DNA of 64,000 bases, from the NCBI RefSeq assembly GCF_008386585.1, contig NZ_VUOB01000041.1, positions 275,299 to 339,298 on the forward strand. Direction: 5' to 3'. A program made the position numbers and the translations under genes. Positions within the stretch are counted from its first letter, which is position 1; every line of letters begins with the position of its first letter. Positions 31,650 to 39,521 of the stretch are shown here, one piece after another. The notes beneath the pieces are model-generated. The model saw nothing but the letters and a program-made list of their open reading frames with translations. It did not search any database and had not been told where the DNA came from. Origin of the DNA: Solihabitans fulvus (GTDB lineage Bacteria; Actinomycetota; Actinomycetes; Mycobacteriales; Pseudonocardiaceae).

Positions 31650-33092
31650 ATGGTGGAACAGACTGAGGGCACGGCCAGGATCGCGGTTACCGGTCTCGCG
31701 ACGATGGGCAGCAACCTGGCGAGGAACCTGGCCAGGCACGGCTACCGCGTCGCCGTCCACAACCGGACGAGCGCGCGCACGACGGCGCTGATCGAGCAGC
31801 ACGGCCAAGAGGGCGACTTCGTCGCGGCCGAGACGATGCCCGAGCTGGTCGCCGCGCTGGCGAAGCCGCGCCAGATCATCATCATGGTCAAGGCGGGCCA
31901 GCCGACCGACGCGGTCATCGACGAGCTCGTCGACCTCCTCGAACCCGGCGACATGGTCATCGACGGCGGCAACGCGCAGTTCGCGGACACCCGCCGCCGC
32001 GAGGCCGCGCTGCGCGAGCGCGGCCTGCACTTCGTCGGCGCCGGCATCTCCGGCGGCGAGGAGGGCGCGCTGAACGGCCCGAGCATCATGCCGGGCGGCT
32101 CGAAGGAGTCCTACGCGCACCTCGGCCCGGTGCTGGAGTCCATCGCGGCGAAGGTCGACGGCCAGCCGTGCTGCGTGCACGTCGGCCCCGACGGCGCCGG
32201 CCACTTCGTGAAGATGGTGCACAACGGCATCGAGTACGCCGACATGCAGCTCATCGCCGAGGCCTACGACCTGCTGCGGCGCGCAGGCGGGCTGAAGCCC
32301 GCCGAGATCGCCGAGGTGTTCCGCGGCTGGAACTCCGGCGACCTGGAGTCCTACCTGGTGGAGATCACCGCCGAGGTGCTCGGGCACGTCGACGCGGCCA
32401 CCGGCCAGCCGTTCGTGGACGTCGTCGCCGACCAGGCCGAGCAGAAGGGCACCGGCCGCTGGACCGTGCAGGAGGCCCTCGAACTGGGCATCCCCGTCAC
32501 CGGCATCGCCGAGGCCGTGTTCGCCCGCGCGCTGTCCGGCCACGTGGACCAGCGGGTCGCGGTGCGCGACCGGCTGCCCGGCGACGTGCCGTCGACCGTC
32601 GCCGTCGATGGGTTGGTGGACGACGTTCGGCACGCGCTGTACGCGTCGAAGGTGGTCGCCTACGCGCAGGGCTTCGACCAGATCCGCGCGGCCAGCCAGA
32701 CCTACGGCTGGAACATCGATCTCGGCGCAATGGCCACCATCTGGCGCGGCGGCTGCATCATCAGGGCGCGGTTCCTCGACCGGATCCGCGAGGCCTACGA
32801 CGGCAACCCCGAGCTGCCCTCGCTGCTGGTGAACGACTACTTCGCCGACGCGGTGGAGCAGGCGCAGCAGGCGTGGCGCCGCGTGGTGAGCACCGCCGTG
32901 CAGGCCGGCGTGCCGGTGCCGGGCTTCTCCTCCGCGCTGGCCTACTACGACGGCCTGCGCTCCGAGCGGCTGCCGGCCGCGCTCGTGCAGGGGCTGCGCG
33001 ACTTCTTCGGCGCGCACACCTACCGCAGGGTGGACCGCGAGGGCAGCTTCCACACGCTGTGGGGCGCGGACCGCAGCGAGATCGAGGCCTGA
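31650..33092 (+). CDS. gnd: 6-phosphogluconate dehydrogenase, NADP-dependent decarboxylating
   Basis: 480-residue enzyme of the oxidative pentose phosphate pathway, converting 6-phosphogluconate to ribulose 5-phosphate, CO2 and NADPH. The N-terminal Rossmann fold is IAVTGLATMGSNLARNLARHGYRVAVHNRT. Catalytic segments include GAGISGGEEGALNGPSIMPGG, HFVKMVHNGIEYADMQLIAEAYDL and DQAEQKGTGRWT, with GGCIIRA before the C-terminal helices. Full length for the dimeric form. The ATG at 31650 has only a weak ribosome site. It stands alone, with a terminator just after the stop. Confidence 0.98.
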   Translation: MVEQTEGTARIAVTGLATMGSNLARNLARHGYRVAVHNRTSARTTALIEQHGQEGDFVAAETMPELVAALAKPRQIIIMVKAGQPTDAVIDELVDLLEPGDMVIDGGNAQFADTRRREAALRERGLHFVGAGISGGEEGALNGPSIMPGGSKESYAHLGPVLESIAAKVDGQPCCVHVGPDGAGHFVKMVHNGIEYADMQLIAEAYDLLRRAGGLKPAEIAEVFRGWNSGDLESYLVEITAEVLGHVDAATGQPFVDVVADQAEQKGTGRWTVQEALELGIPVTGIAEAVFARALSGHVDQRVAVRDRLPGDVPSTVAVDGLVDDVRHALYASKVVAYAQGFDQIRAASQTYGWNIDLGAMATIWRGGCIIRARFLDRIREAYDGNPELPSLLVNDYFADAVEQAQQAWRRVVSTAVQAGVPVPGFSSALAYYDGLRSERLPAALVQGLRDFFGAHTYRRVDREGSFHTLWGADRSEIEA

Positions 33093-33097
33093 GAGAG

Positions 33098-33137
33098 CCG
33101 GGCGGTCTCGGGCGGCCAAGCCGACGAGACCGCCCGG
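33098..33137 (+). terminator. Intrinsic terminator of gnd
   Basis: Perfect 13-bp stem CCGGGCGGTCTCG (33098-33110) and CGAGACCGCCCGG (33125-33137), 14-base loop, five bases after the stop. Confidence 0.88.
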
Positions 33138-33209
33138 AACTGTCGGTGCCCACGAGTAGTAATTGGCCATAGACAGATCGCGAGCTACGACAACGTTGGG
33201 GGATTGCGC

Positions 33210-34496
33210 ATGGGCACGTCCGCACAATCGTTAAGGCGTAGGGCGGGCACGGTCGTTCTTGGTCTCGCCACGGCGGCGACGCTGCTGGTCGGCTTCGGCG
33301 GCGGACAGGCGCTCGCCGAGCCGGATTCGGCGGCGTGGGGCCACGGCGACTGGGTCGGCACCTGGGCGGCCCCGCCGCAGCTGCCGTCCGCCGGATTCGT
33401 CCCGAACTGGTCGGAGTCGGGCTTCACGAACAACTCGGTCCGCGAGGTCGTGCGGATCAGCGCGGGCGGCGCGGGCGCGCGGATCACGCTGTCCAACGCG
33501 CACGGCACGAAGCCGCTGCGGGTGACCGGCGCGTCGGTCGCCAGGGCGGGCGTCGGCGCGGCGGTCGAGCCGGGCAGCGCTCGCGAGCTGACCTTCCGCC
33601 ACCGCGAGGGCACGGTGATCCCGGCAGGCGGCGAGGCGGTCAGCGACACCGCCTGGCTGTGGACGCGGCCGGCGGAGCTGCTGGCCGTGACGCTGTACTT
33701 CGCCGACGCGACCGGGCCGGTGGATTACCACATGGTGTCCTCGGAGACGAGTTACCTCGCCGACGGAGACCACCGCGCCGACGCGTCGGCGGCGGCGTTC
33801 GCGAAGACCTCGACGTCCTGGTACGTGCTTGACGGGGTCGAAGTGGTCGGCGGCGACGCCAGGAAGACCGTTGTGGCCTTCGGCGACTCCATCACCGACG
33901 GCTACGGCTCCACAGTCGATGCGAACGACCGCTACCCGGACCAGCTCGCCGACCGGCTGACGGCAGCCGGCAGGCCAAGGGCGGTAGCGAACGCTGGCAT
34001 CGCCGGCAACCGCGTGCTCAACGACTCGCCCTGCTTCGGCGAGAAGGCCGCGTCGCGGTTGCAGCGCGACGTGTTCGACCAGCCCGGCGCGCGCACGGTG
34101 ATCGTGTTGGAGGGCATCAACGACATCGGCTTCAGCTACTTCGACAATCCCTGCGCCAAGCCCAATCAGCTGGTCACCACGCAGGAGCTGATCGCGGCGC
34201 ACCGCGAGATCATTCGCCAGTTGCACGCGCACGGCCTGAAGGCGATCGGCGCGACCCTGACCCCGTTCAAGGGGGCGGGCTACTACACCGACGCCGGCAA
34301 CCAGACGCGCAAGGAGCTCAACGACTGGATCCGCACCAGCGGGGAGTACGACGCCGTCGTGGACTTCTCCTCGGCGCTGGCCAACCCCGCCGATCCGGAG
34401 GCCGTTCGCGCGGAGTTCGACAGCGGCGACCACCTGCACCCCAACGCGGCCGGCTACCGCGCCATGGCGGCGGCGGTGGACCTCGACCTGCTCTGA
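33210..34496 (+). CDS. Secreted SGNH/GDSL hydrolase
   Basis: 428-residue exported esterase-type enzyme. The ATG at 33210 is chosen (GGGGGA six bases upstream) over the TTG at 33204. A signal peptide ends near GGGQALAE. The catalytic blocks are VVAFGDSITDGYGS (Ser), a Gly block at NAGIAGNRVL, VLEGINDIGF (Asn), and DSGDHLHPNAAGY (Asp and His). The N-terminal 190 residues form the beta-sandwich-like domain common in this secreted subgroup (WVGTWAAPPQ, TNNSVREVVRIS). Substrate not predictable; probably polysaccharide-linked esters or lipids. It precedes dacB by 94 bases, but with two hairpins between. Confidence 0.93.
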   Translation: MGTSAQSLRRRAGTVVLGLATAATLLVGFGGGQALAEPDSAAWGHGDWVGTWAAPPQLPSAGFVPNWSESGFTNNSVREVVRISAGGAGARITLSNAHGTKPLRVTGASVARAGVGAAVEPGSARELTFRHREGTVIPAGGEAVSDTAWLWTRPAELLAVTLYFADATGPVDYHMVSSETSYLADGDHRADASAAAFAKTSTSWYVLDGVEVVGGDARKTVVAFGDSITDGYGSTVDANDRYPDQLADRLTAAGRPRAVANAGIAGNRVLNDSPCFGEKAASRLQRDVFDQPGARTVIVLEGINDIGFSYFDNPCAKPNQLVTTQELIAAHREIIRQLHAHGLKAIGATLTPFKGAGYYTDAGNQTRKELNDWIRTSGEYDAVVDFSSALANPADPEAVRAEFDSGDHLHPNAAGYRAMAAAVDLDLL

Positions 34497-34499
34497 GGG

Positions 34500-34576
34500 C
34501 TGCTAGGCCCCCCGTCGTTCCGGGGTAGCAGGTTCGGGGCGGACTGCGCCAAGATCGACACAGTCCGCCCCGAACC
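34500..34576 (+). terminator. Two consecutive hairpins between the SGNH gene and dacB
   Basis: The first hairpin pairs CTGCTA (34500-34505) with TAGCAG (34526-34531), reinforced by an inner C-run/G-run. The second is a perfect 16-bp stem, GGTTCGGGGCGGACTG (34531-34546) with CAGTCCGCCCCGAACC (34561-34576). The dacB ribosome site begins five bases later, so these may terminate the first gene or attenuate dacB. Confidence 0.75.
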
Positions 34577-34590
34577 CGTAGGAGCTGGAG

Positions 34591-36252
34591 ATGACACGCC
34601 GATCGCTGGGACATACCCCGTGGGTTTCTTCCGTCGCAGCAGGAAGGAGATCCACCGGACACGCCCTGGTTCTGGTGGTGGTACTCGCCCTGTTGTTCGG
34701 ACTGCCGAGCGCGGCGCTGCCCGGCGCGCTGCTGACCGGCGCGGTCGCCGAGGACGGCAACCCGCTCGGCAAGGACCTCGACACGATCCTCGCCGATCCC
34801 CGGCTGACCGGCGCGACCGTCGGGCTCGTGGTGCGCAACGCGGACACGGGTTCGGTGCTGTACACCAGGAACAGCGCGGCGCGGCAGCTGCCCGCGTCCA
34901 ACGGTAAGCTGCTCACCTCGACGGCCGCGCTGGAACTGCTCGGCCCGGACTACACGTTCGGCACCAGCGTGTTGGCCGACGGCCACCGCACCGGGTCGAC
35001 CATCGGCGGGAACCTCTACCTGCGCGGGACCGGCGATCCCACCATGCTCGCCAAGGACTACCGGGACCTCGCCGTTCGGCTCGCCGCGAGCGGCGTCCGC
35101 ACGGTCAGCGGCGGACTGGTCGCCGACGACACCTGGTTCGACAGCGTGCGGCTGGGGCCGGGCTGGTCCTGGGACGACGAGCCGTTCTACTACAGCGCGC
35201 AGACCTCCGCGCTGACCGTGTCGCCGACCACCGACTACGACGCTGGCTCGGTGATCGTGCGGATCAGGCCAGGTGCGGTCGGTCGGCAGGCGAAGGTCGA
35301 GACCGATCCGCCGACCGACTACCTGACGATCGAGAACGGCGTGACGACCGGGGCGGCCGGCTCCGGCACGAACGTGACGGTCGACCGCGACCACGGCACG
35401 AACACGGTGCGCCTCACCGGGTCCATCGGGTCCGACGCCGCGCCGGACGAGGAGTTCGTCGCCGTGTGGAATCCCACCGCACTGGTCGCCTCGTTCTTCC
35501 GGAAGGCGTTGCAGGACAACGGGATTCGCGTGGTCGGTGGCACCTCGTACCGGGCGGCTCCGGCCGGGGCAACCGAGCTGGCCAAGCACGACTCGATCCC
35601 GCTGCGCGCCCTGCTGGTGCCGTTCATGAAGCTGAGCAACAACATGCACGCCGAGATCCTGACCAAGTCGGCCGGCCGCAAGGAGTCCGGCGTCGGGTCG
35701 TGGGACGCCGGCACGCGGGCGCTCGCCGGCAAGCTGGCCGGGCTCGGCGTCGACCCGGCCGCGCTGCGGATGGTCGACGGCTCCGGACTGTCCAGAATGG
35801 ACAACGTGTCGCCGGACCAGCTCGCGGCGCTGCTCATCGCGGCGCGCGGCAAGCCGTGGTTCGGCCCGTGGTACGACTCGCTGCCGATCGCGGGGGTGCC
35901 GGATCGACTGGTCGGTGGCACGCTGCGGCACCGGATGACCGGGACCGCAGCGGCCAACAACCTGCGCGCCAAGACGGGCTCGATGACCGGCGTCACCGCG
36001 CTGTCCGGGTACGTCACCGCGGCCGACGGTGAGCACCTGGTGTTCTCCTTCGTGCAGAACGACTTCCTCGCCGACTCGCTCAAGGACGTCGAGGACGCGG
36101 TCGGCGTCCGGCTGGCCGAGTACCGGGGGCCGAACGACACCTCGGGGCACGTCCGGCTGCCGAACCAGCGGGCGGCCGCACCGCCTGTGTCAGCCACGCC
36201 TACCGTGGGGCGCGGCGCCAGCCTGGAGTGTTCCTGGACCAAGTCCTGCTGA
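34591..36252 (+). CDS. dacB: D-alanyl-D-alanine carboxypeptidase/endopeptidase, PBP4 type (S13)
   Basis: 553-residue penicillin-binding protein acting outside the membrane on peptidoglycan. An N-terminal hydrophobic segment (ALVLVVVLALLFGL, about 25-38) is a signal or anchor. The active-site motifs are Ser103-x-x-Lys106 (PASNGKLL), Ser349-x-Asn351 (KLSNNMHAE) and Lys461-Thr-Gly (AKTGSMTG). The long insert between the first two motifs is typical of PBP4/DacB. The C terminus ends in a short proline- and cysteine-containing tail. The ATG has GGAGCTGGAG directly upstream, too close to the preceding hairpin for an independent promoter. Confidence 0.95.
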   Translation: MTRRSLGHTPWVSSVAAGRRSTGHALVLVVVLALLFGLPSAALPGALLTGAVAEDGNPLGKDLDTILADPRLTGATVGLVVRNADTGSVLYTRNSAARQLPASNGKLLTSTAALELLGPDYTFGTSVLADGHRTGSTIGGNLYLRGTGDPTMLAKDYRDLAVRLAASGVRTVSGGLVADDTWFDSVRLGPGWSWDDEPFYYSAQTSALTVSPTTDYDAGSVIVRIRPGAVGRQAKVETDPPTDYLTIENGVTTGAAGSGTNVTVDRDHGTNTVRLTGSIGSDAAPDEEFVAVWNPTALVASFFRKALQDNGIRVVGGTSYRAAPAGATELAKHDSIPLRALLVPFMKLSNNMHAEILTKSAGRKESGVGSWDAGTRALAGKLAGLGVDPAALRMVDGSGLSRMDNVSPDQLAALLIAARGKPWFGPWYDSLPIAGVPDRLVGGTLRHRMTGTAAANNLRAKTGSMTGVTALSGYVTAADGEHLVFSFVQNDFLADSLKDVEDAVGVRLAEYRGPNDTSGHVRLPNQRAAAPPVSATPTVGRGASLECSWTKSC

Positions 36253-36286
36253 GGGCAAGCCGGTCGAGTCCTGGTGGCGGGCCGGG

Positions 36287-37111
36287 TCAGCCCGCCGCCG
36301 GGGCGCGCACCGGGTCGAGGCCGTAGCGGTCGGGGTCCACGAGGTAGACCCTGGTGGCGGCGAGGTCGAAGTACATCCCGACCAGGTTCAGCCGGCCGGC
36401 CTGGACGGCCTCCCGCACGCTCGGATAGGTCAACAGGTTCTCGACCTGCTGGGCCACGTTCGTCACGCACAGCCGCTCGGCGACCGGCAGTTCCTCGGTG
36501 CTCGGCGACGCGGGTTCGTGGAAGCGGATCAGGCTCGGCTCCGCGTGCCGCAGCCACGCCCGCAGATGGGAGCGCGGGGGCGCGGAGCCGGTCAGCAGGG
36601 CGCGGACGGCGCCGCAGTCGGAGTGCCCGCACACTGCGATGGTCGTCACGCCGAGCACCTCGACCGCGTACTCGACGGCCGCGCCGACCGAGTGGTCGCC
36701 CTCGGCGAACGCCGCAACGTGCCGTGGCACCAGGTTGCCGACCGTGCGGACGCAGAACAGGTCGCCGGGGCCGGTCGCGGTGATCAGGTTCGGCACCACC
36801 CGGGAGTCGGCGCAGGTGATGAACAGCTGCCTCGGTCGCTGCCCGCGCGCCGCCAGCTCGGCGAGCACCGGGCGCACCAGCGGAGCGCACCGCTGCTCGA
36901 ACTCGTAGACGCCGCCGAGCAGGTCGTCGCCGTCGCGTTGGCGGGGCACCGCGCCGACGGCTCCGGGCCCGAGGATTCCGTGTCCGGTCGGGGTGGCTGG
37001 GCGCGGCCGGAACCCGCGGAGCAGGGCCGCGAGCCGCGCGCGCCAGCCGGCAGGCGGGCCCGCGGTGGTGTGCTCGCCGGCGTGGGACCTCGAGCGGTGC
37101 GGTCGGTTCAT
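36287..37111 (-). CDS. Beta-class carbonic anhydrase
   Basis: 274-residue zinc enzyme interconverting CO2 and bicarbonate. The zinc ligands and catalytic dyad are visible as Cys100-x-Asp102-x-Arg (ITCADSRVVP), His163 and Cys166 (VCGHSDCGAV). The N-terminal 55 residues are basic and disordered-looking, longer than in minimal enzymes. The ATG at 37111 is chosen because GAGAGGA lies upstream; the frame runs open for another 156 codons without likeness to the family. No transporter domain is present, unlike SulP-fused relatives. It converges with dacB, 34 bases apart; a short inverted repeat (GGCGGGC at 36276, GCCCGCC at 36290) overlaps the stop and may terminate weakly. Confidence 0.95.
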   Translation of the reverse strand: MNRPHRSRSHAGEHTTAGPPAGWRARLAALLRGFRPRPATPTGHGILGPGAVGAVPRQRDGDDLLGGVYEFEQRCAPLVRPVLAELAARGQRPRQLFITCADSRVVPNLITATGPGDLFCVRTVGNLVPRHVAAFAEGDHSVGAAVEYAVEVLGVTTIAVCGHSDCGAVRALLTGSAPPRSHLRAWLRHAEPSLIRFHEPASPSTEELPVAERLCVTNVAQQVENLLTYPSVREAVQAGRLNLVGMYFDLAATRVYLVDPDRYGLDPVRAPAAG

Positions 37112-37482
37112 CTGGTGTCCTCTCCACGATTTTCGGCGGCACGGATTGTCGGCGGGCGGTTTTTGCCCTGACGCCGTAGGCACGGAGCCGCGTGGTCGGG
37201 AGCCGGCGCTGACAGAGCCGGCCGAGCCCGAACGGGGCATCGCCATGCGGAAGGTCGCGTCAGCTCCATCATGGGGGCGCGCGGCCGGAGGACCCAGCAA
37301 GTTCAGCCGGTTGTGTTGATCAACGAACGGAGCCGGGGCGGAACCGACACCGGTCGGGGGATGAGCGGTGCCGGCTCCGCCTCGGCGACACCGGACGGCG
37401 CTGAAGGGGGCGCGACGAGGAGGGGCGCGCCGCCCGGTGCCGGATGGACGAGCCTCGCGGCCGCCATCCGATCTGGAAGCTC
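37112..37482. other. 371-base intergenic region
   Basis: Upstream of the carbonic anhydrase and downstream of the cysteine-rich gene. I see no convincing gene. A 24-codon plus-strand frame from 37244 (MRKVASAPSWGRAAGGPSKF) lacks a ribosome site. GGCGG- and CGGAGCC-rich stretches could form weak secondary structures. Confidence 0.4.
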
Positions 37483-37818
37483 CTAGCCGACCGTGCGCAG
37501 GTGGTGTTGGCCCTGTCGGCCGGGCGACTCCTCGTCGACGACGGTGAGGCACAGCTGCGCGGTGAGGTACGCGCGGCACGGCGTCGGCCTGCGCCGCGTC
37601 CAGCGTCTGGTCCGGCAGGTCGGGCAGCGGCCGTGTTCGTCCGGCTGGTGCACGGCGAGCAGCGCCCGCACCGCGTTGACGACCTTGGGCAGCTCGACGC
37701 GCACCAGCTCCGCCGCCGCGTGGTCGTCGGCGTGGTAGGCGAGCCGGACGAGATTGTCGAGATGATCGTGCAGGGACCTGTCGAGCTGGCGGAAGACCGT
37801 GACGGCCATCGTCGTCAC
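37483..37818 (-). CDS. Small cysteine-rich hypothetical protein
   Basis: 111-residue cytoplasmic protein. An N-terminal helical half (TVFRQLDRSLHDHLDNLVRL, VELPKVVNAVRALLAVHQ) is followed by HGRCPTCRTRRWTRRR and TPCRAYLTAQLCLTV, whose Cys-x-x-Cys and later cysteines suggest a small zinc site. Function unknown; I have the impression of similar proteins beside DUF5753 regulators in this order. It starts with GTG at 37818, overlapping the stop of a 23-residue ORF (GTGA), so translation is probably coupled. It is divergent from the helix-turn-helix regulator. Confidence 0.65.
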   Translation of the reverse strand: MTTMAVTVFRQLDRSLHDHLDNLVRLAYHADDHAAAELVRVELPKVVNAVRALLAVHQPDEHGRCPTCRTRRWTRRRPTPCRAYLTAQLCLTVVDEESPGRQGQHHLRTVG

Positions 37819-37886
37819 CGGGCCTTGCTGGTCGGCGCCGCAGTCCTACAGGCGACGGCGAGGCGTCGTCCCGTGGTGTCGGTCAT
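37815..37886 (-). CDS. 23-residue ORF coupled to the cysteine-rich gene
   Basis: MTDTTGRRLAVACRTAAPTS followed by KAR. The ATG at 37886 has GAAAGGA six bases upstream, a better ribosome site than the next gene has, and the stop overlaps the next start as GTGA. It could be a leader peptide driving coupled translation, or a small functional peptide. No homology is claimed. Confidence 0.5.
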   Translation of the reverse strand: MTDTTGRRLAVACRTAAPTSKAR

Positions 37887-38056
37887 CCTGTGATCCTTTC
37901 GGGGGAAACGCGCCGCGGCGGGGTGTTGGGAGCGTGCCAAGCAGCCTGCGACCGTCTCGTGATCAACTGCAAGTTGCAATACACGAATGGATGACGTCGC
38001 TTTGCGTTTTCCTCGGCCGGTCACAGACTGTGCGATGGATAAAGGGAGGTGTGCGG

Positions 38057-38905
38057 ATGACCCGGGGCACCAGCCCAACCCTGCGTAAGCGCCGTCTTGT
38101 CAGTGAGCTTCGCCGGCTCCGCGAGGAAGCCAACCTCACCATCGAGGAGGTCGGCGAGAAACTGGAATGCTCCGCGTCCAAGATCAGCCGGATCGAGACA
38201 GGCCGGGTCGGCGTCAGCCCCCGCGACGTCCGCGACATGCTCGACGCGTACGGCGCGAGCGGTCCGCTGCTCGACGAACTCGTGCAGCTCGCCAGGGAGG
38301 CGCGGCGCAAGGCGTGGTGGGACGAGTACGGCGACGTCGTGCCTGGCCGCTACGTCGGTTTCGAGGCCGACGCGGAGTCGCTGCGCACCTACCAGGGCCT
38401 GATGATTCCCGGGCTGCTCCAGGACGAGGCGTACACCAGGGCGTTGATCAGCGAGGTGCTGCCGCACGTCACCGACGCCGAGATCGAGCGCCGCGTGCAG
38501 GCCCGCAGGGCGCGGCAGGCGCTGCTGGTCGAGGAAGATCCGCTGATGCTGCACGCGGTGATCGACGAGGCCGCCCTGCGCAGGCTGGTCGGCGGACGGA
38601 AAACCATGCTCGCGCAGCTCAACCGCCTGCTGGACGTACGCGAACTGGCCAACGTCACCGTTTCGGTCGTCCCGTTCAGCGTAGGCGGTCACGCTGCGAT
38701 GGACGGCCCGTTCGTGCTCATCACGTTTCCCGACCAGTTGGATTCGGACCTGGTATACCTCGAAAGCGCGCGAAACGGCGTCTATTTGGAGCAGCCGTCC
38801 GAGGTGCAGGCCTACGCGGAGATGTTCGAGCGCCTGTTCGGTTCCGCGTTGGGACCGGAGGACTCGGCCGCGTTGATCGCGCAGGTCGTTCGCGACCTTT
38901 CCTGA
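38057..38905 (+). CDS. XRE-family regulator with DUF5753 domain
   Basis: 282-residue regulator. The N-terminal helix-turn-helix is VSELRRLREEANLTIEEVGEKLECSASKISRIETGRVGV (about 15-55). The DUF5753 part carries RTYQGLMIPGLLQDEAYTRA, LHAVIDEAALRRLVGG, PFVLITFP and LVYLESARNGVYLEQ. The start is ATG at 38057 with GGGAGG seven bases upstream; the frame is open for 86 more codons but not protein-like. Its DUF397 partner follows 36 bases downstream. Divergent from the 23-residue ORF and its neighbour. Confidence 0.93.
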   Translation: MTRGTSPTLRKRRLVSELRRLREEANLTIEEVGEKLECSASKISRIETGRVGVSPRDVRDMLDAYGASGPLLDELVQLAREARRKAWWDEYGDVVPGRYVGFEADAESLRTYQGLMIPGLLQDEAYTRALISEVLPHVTDAEIERRVQARRARQALLVEEDPLMLHAVIDEAALRRLVGGRKTMLAQLNRLLDVRELANVTVSVVPFSVGGHAAMDGPFVLITFPDQLDSDLVYLESARNGVYLEQPSEVQAYAEMFERLFGSALGPEDSAALIAQVVRDLS

Positions 38906-38941
38906 GCAGCGCCTTTCCTGGGGAACGAGAGGAAAGATCCA

Positions 38942-39166
38942 GTGGAATCGATGGAATCGGTGGAATCCGGGGAACTGTTGCGCTGGCGTAAGGGCAGCCG
39001 CACGTCGGCAGGCGGCGCGGACTGCGTCGAGCTCGCCGGCCTTGGCGACGGCACGGCCGTGCGCGACTCGAAGAACCGGGACGGCGGCGCGTTGACCTTC
39101 GCCGAGGCCGGCTGGGCGCGCTTCATGATGTCGGCCAAGAGCGGGGACTTCGACCTCGCCGACTAG
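38942..39166 (+). CDS. DUF397 protein
   Basis: 74-residue DUF397 protein: LRWRKGSRTSAGGADCVELA, AVRDSKNRDGGALTF and AGWARFMMSA. It begins at GTG 38942 with GGAAAG five bases upstream. The first nine residues read MESMESVES, produced by three near-tandem copies of the DNA word GGAATC, so the start may have been extended by slippage; an in-frame ATG at 38951 would remove part of this. It forms a module with the preceding DUF5753 regulator. Confidence 0.9.
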   Translation: MESMESVESGELLRWRKGSRTSAGGADCVELAGLGDGTAVRDSKNRDGGALTFAEAGWARFMMSAKSGDFDLAD

Positions 39167-39265
39167 CCGGCTGAGCTGAATGGGCTCCGCCGACGGGGCT
39201 CTGACGAAAGGGCTCAGCTGGGAGCGGGCCGATGCGGCAGAGCCGATGGGGCCGCGCCGATGAGG
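39154..39265. repeat. Degenerate 14-bp periodic repeat
   Basis: GGGCTC recurs at 39182, 39196 and 39210, and GCCGATG at 39228, 39242 and 39256, every step 14 bp. GCCGA at 39158 keeps the second phase. The array covers the end of the DUF397 gene and the following spacer. The repeats are too degenerate to be a recent duplication. Confidence 0.6.
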
Positions 39266-39521
39266 GTCGAGGGACGTGGGCCGGCCGGCGTTCCGCCGCC
39301 GCGGGCTGGATGCCCTTTGCACGCCGGCCGACCCGCGTCGCTTGAGGGAGGGCAAACGACTGTGTCGTCGTTGTCCGATCAACCTGGGGTGTCGGCTGGT
39401 TCGTCCTTGCCCGGTGTGGTTGTTCGGACACGCTTAGCGTAAGAAGTCCGCTACAGCGTGACTGGAGTCCGACTGGAGTACCGGACCCCGGCCCCGAACC
39501 CCTGCGGCAAGGACGACGACA
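39266..39521 (+). promoter_or_regulatory. Upstream region of the first SARP regulator
   Basis: Contains an imperfect 14-bp inverted repeat with one mismatch (GGGCCGGCCGGCGT at 39278-39291, ACGCCGGCCGACCC at 39321-39334) and, nearer the gene, the direct repeat ACTGGAG at 39461-39467 and 39472-39478. The 11-bp spacing matches the helical-turn repeats bound by SARP proteins. TAGCGT at 39435-39440 is a weak -10 candidate. No gene is seen. Confidence 0.5.

Noticed and set aside
30581..31714. 377-codon minus frame covering the whole unknown membrane protein gene
   Set aside because: Only its last 75 codons look protein-like; the rest is out of frame with the better-supported 217-residue gene.
37244..37318. 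24-codon frame MRKVASAPSWGRAAGGPSKF... considered as a leader peptide
   Set aside because: No ribosome site, and no regulated gene follows on the same strand within reach.
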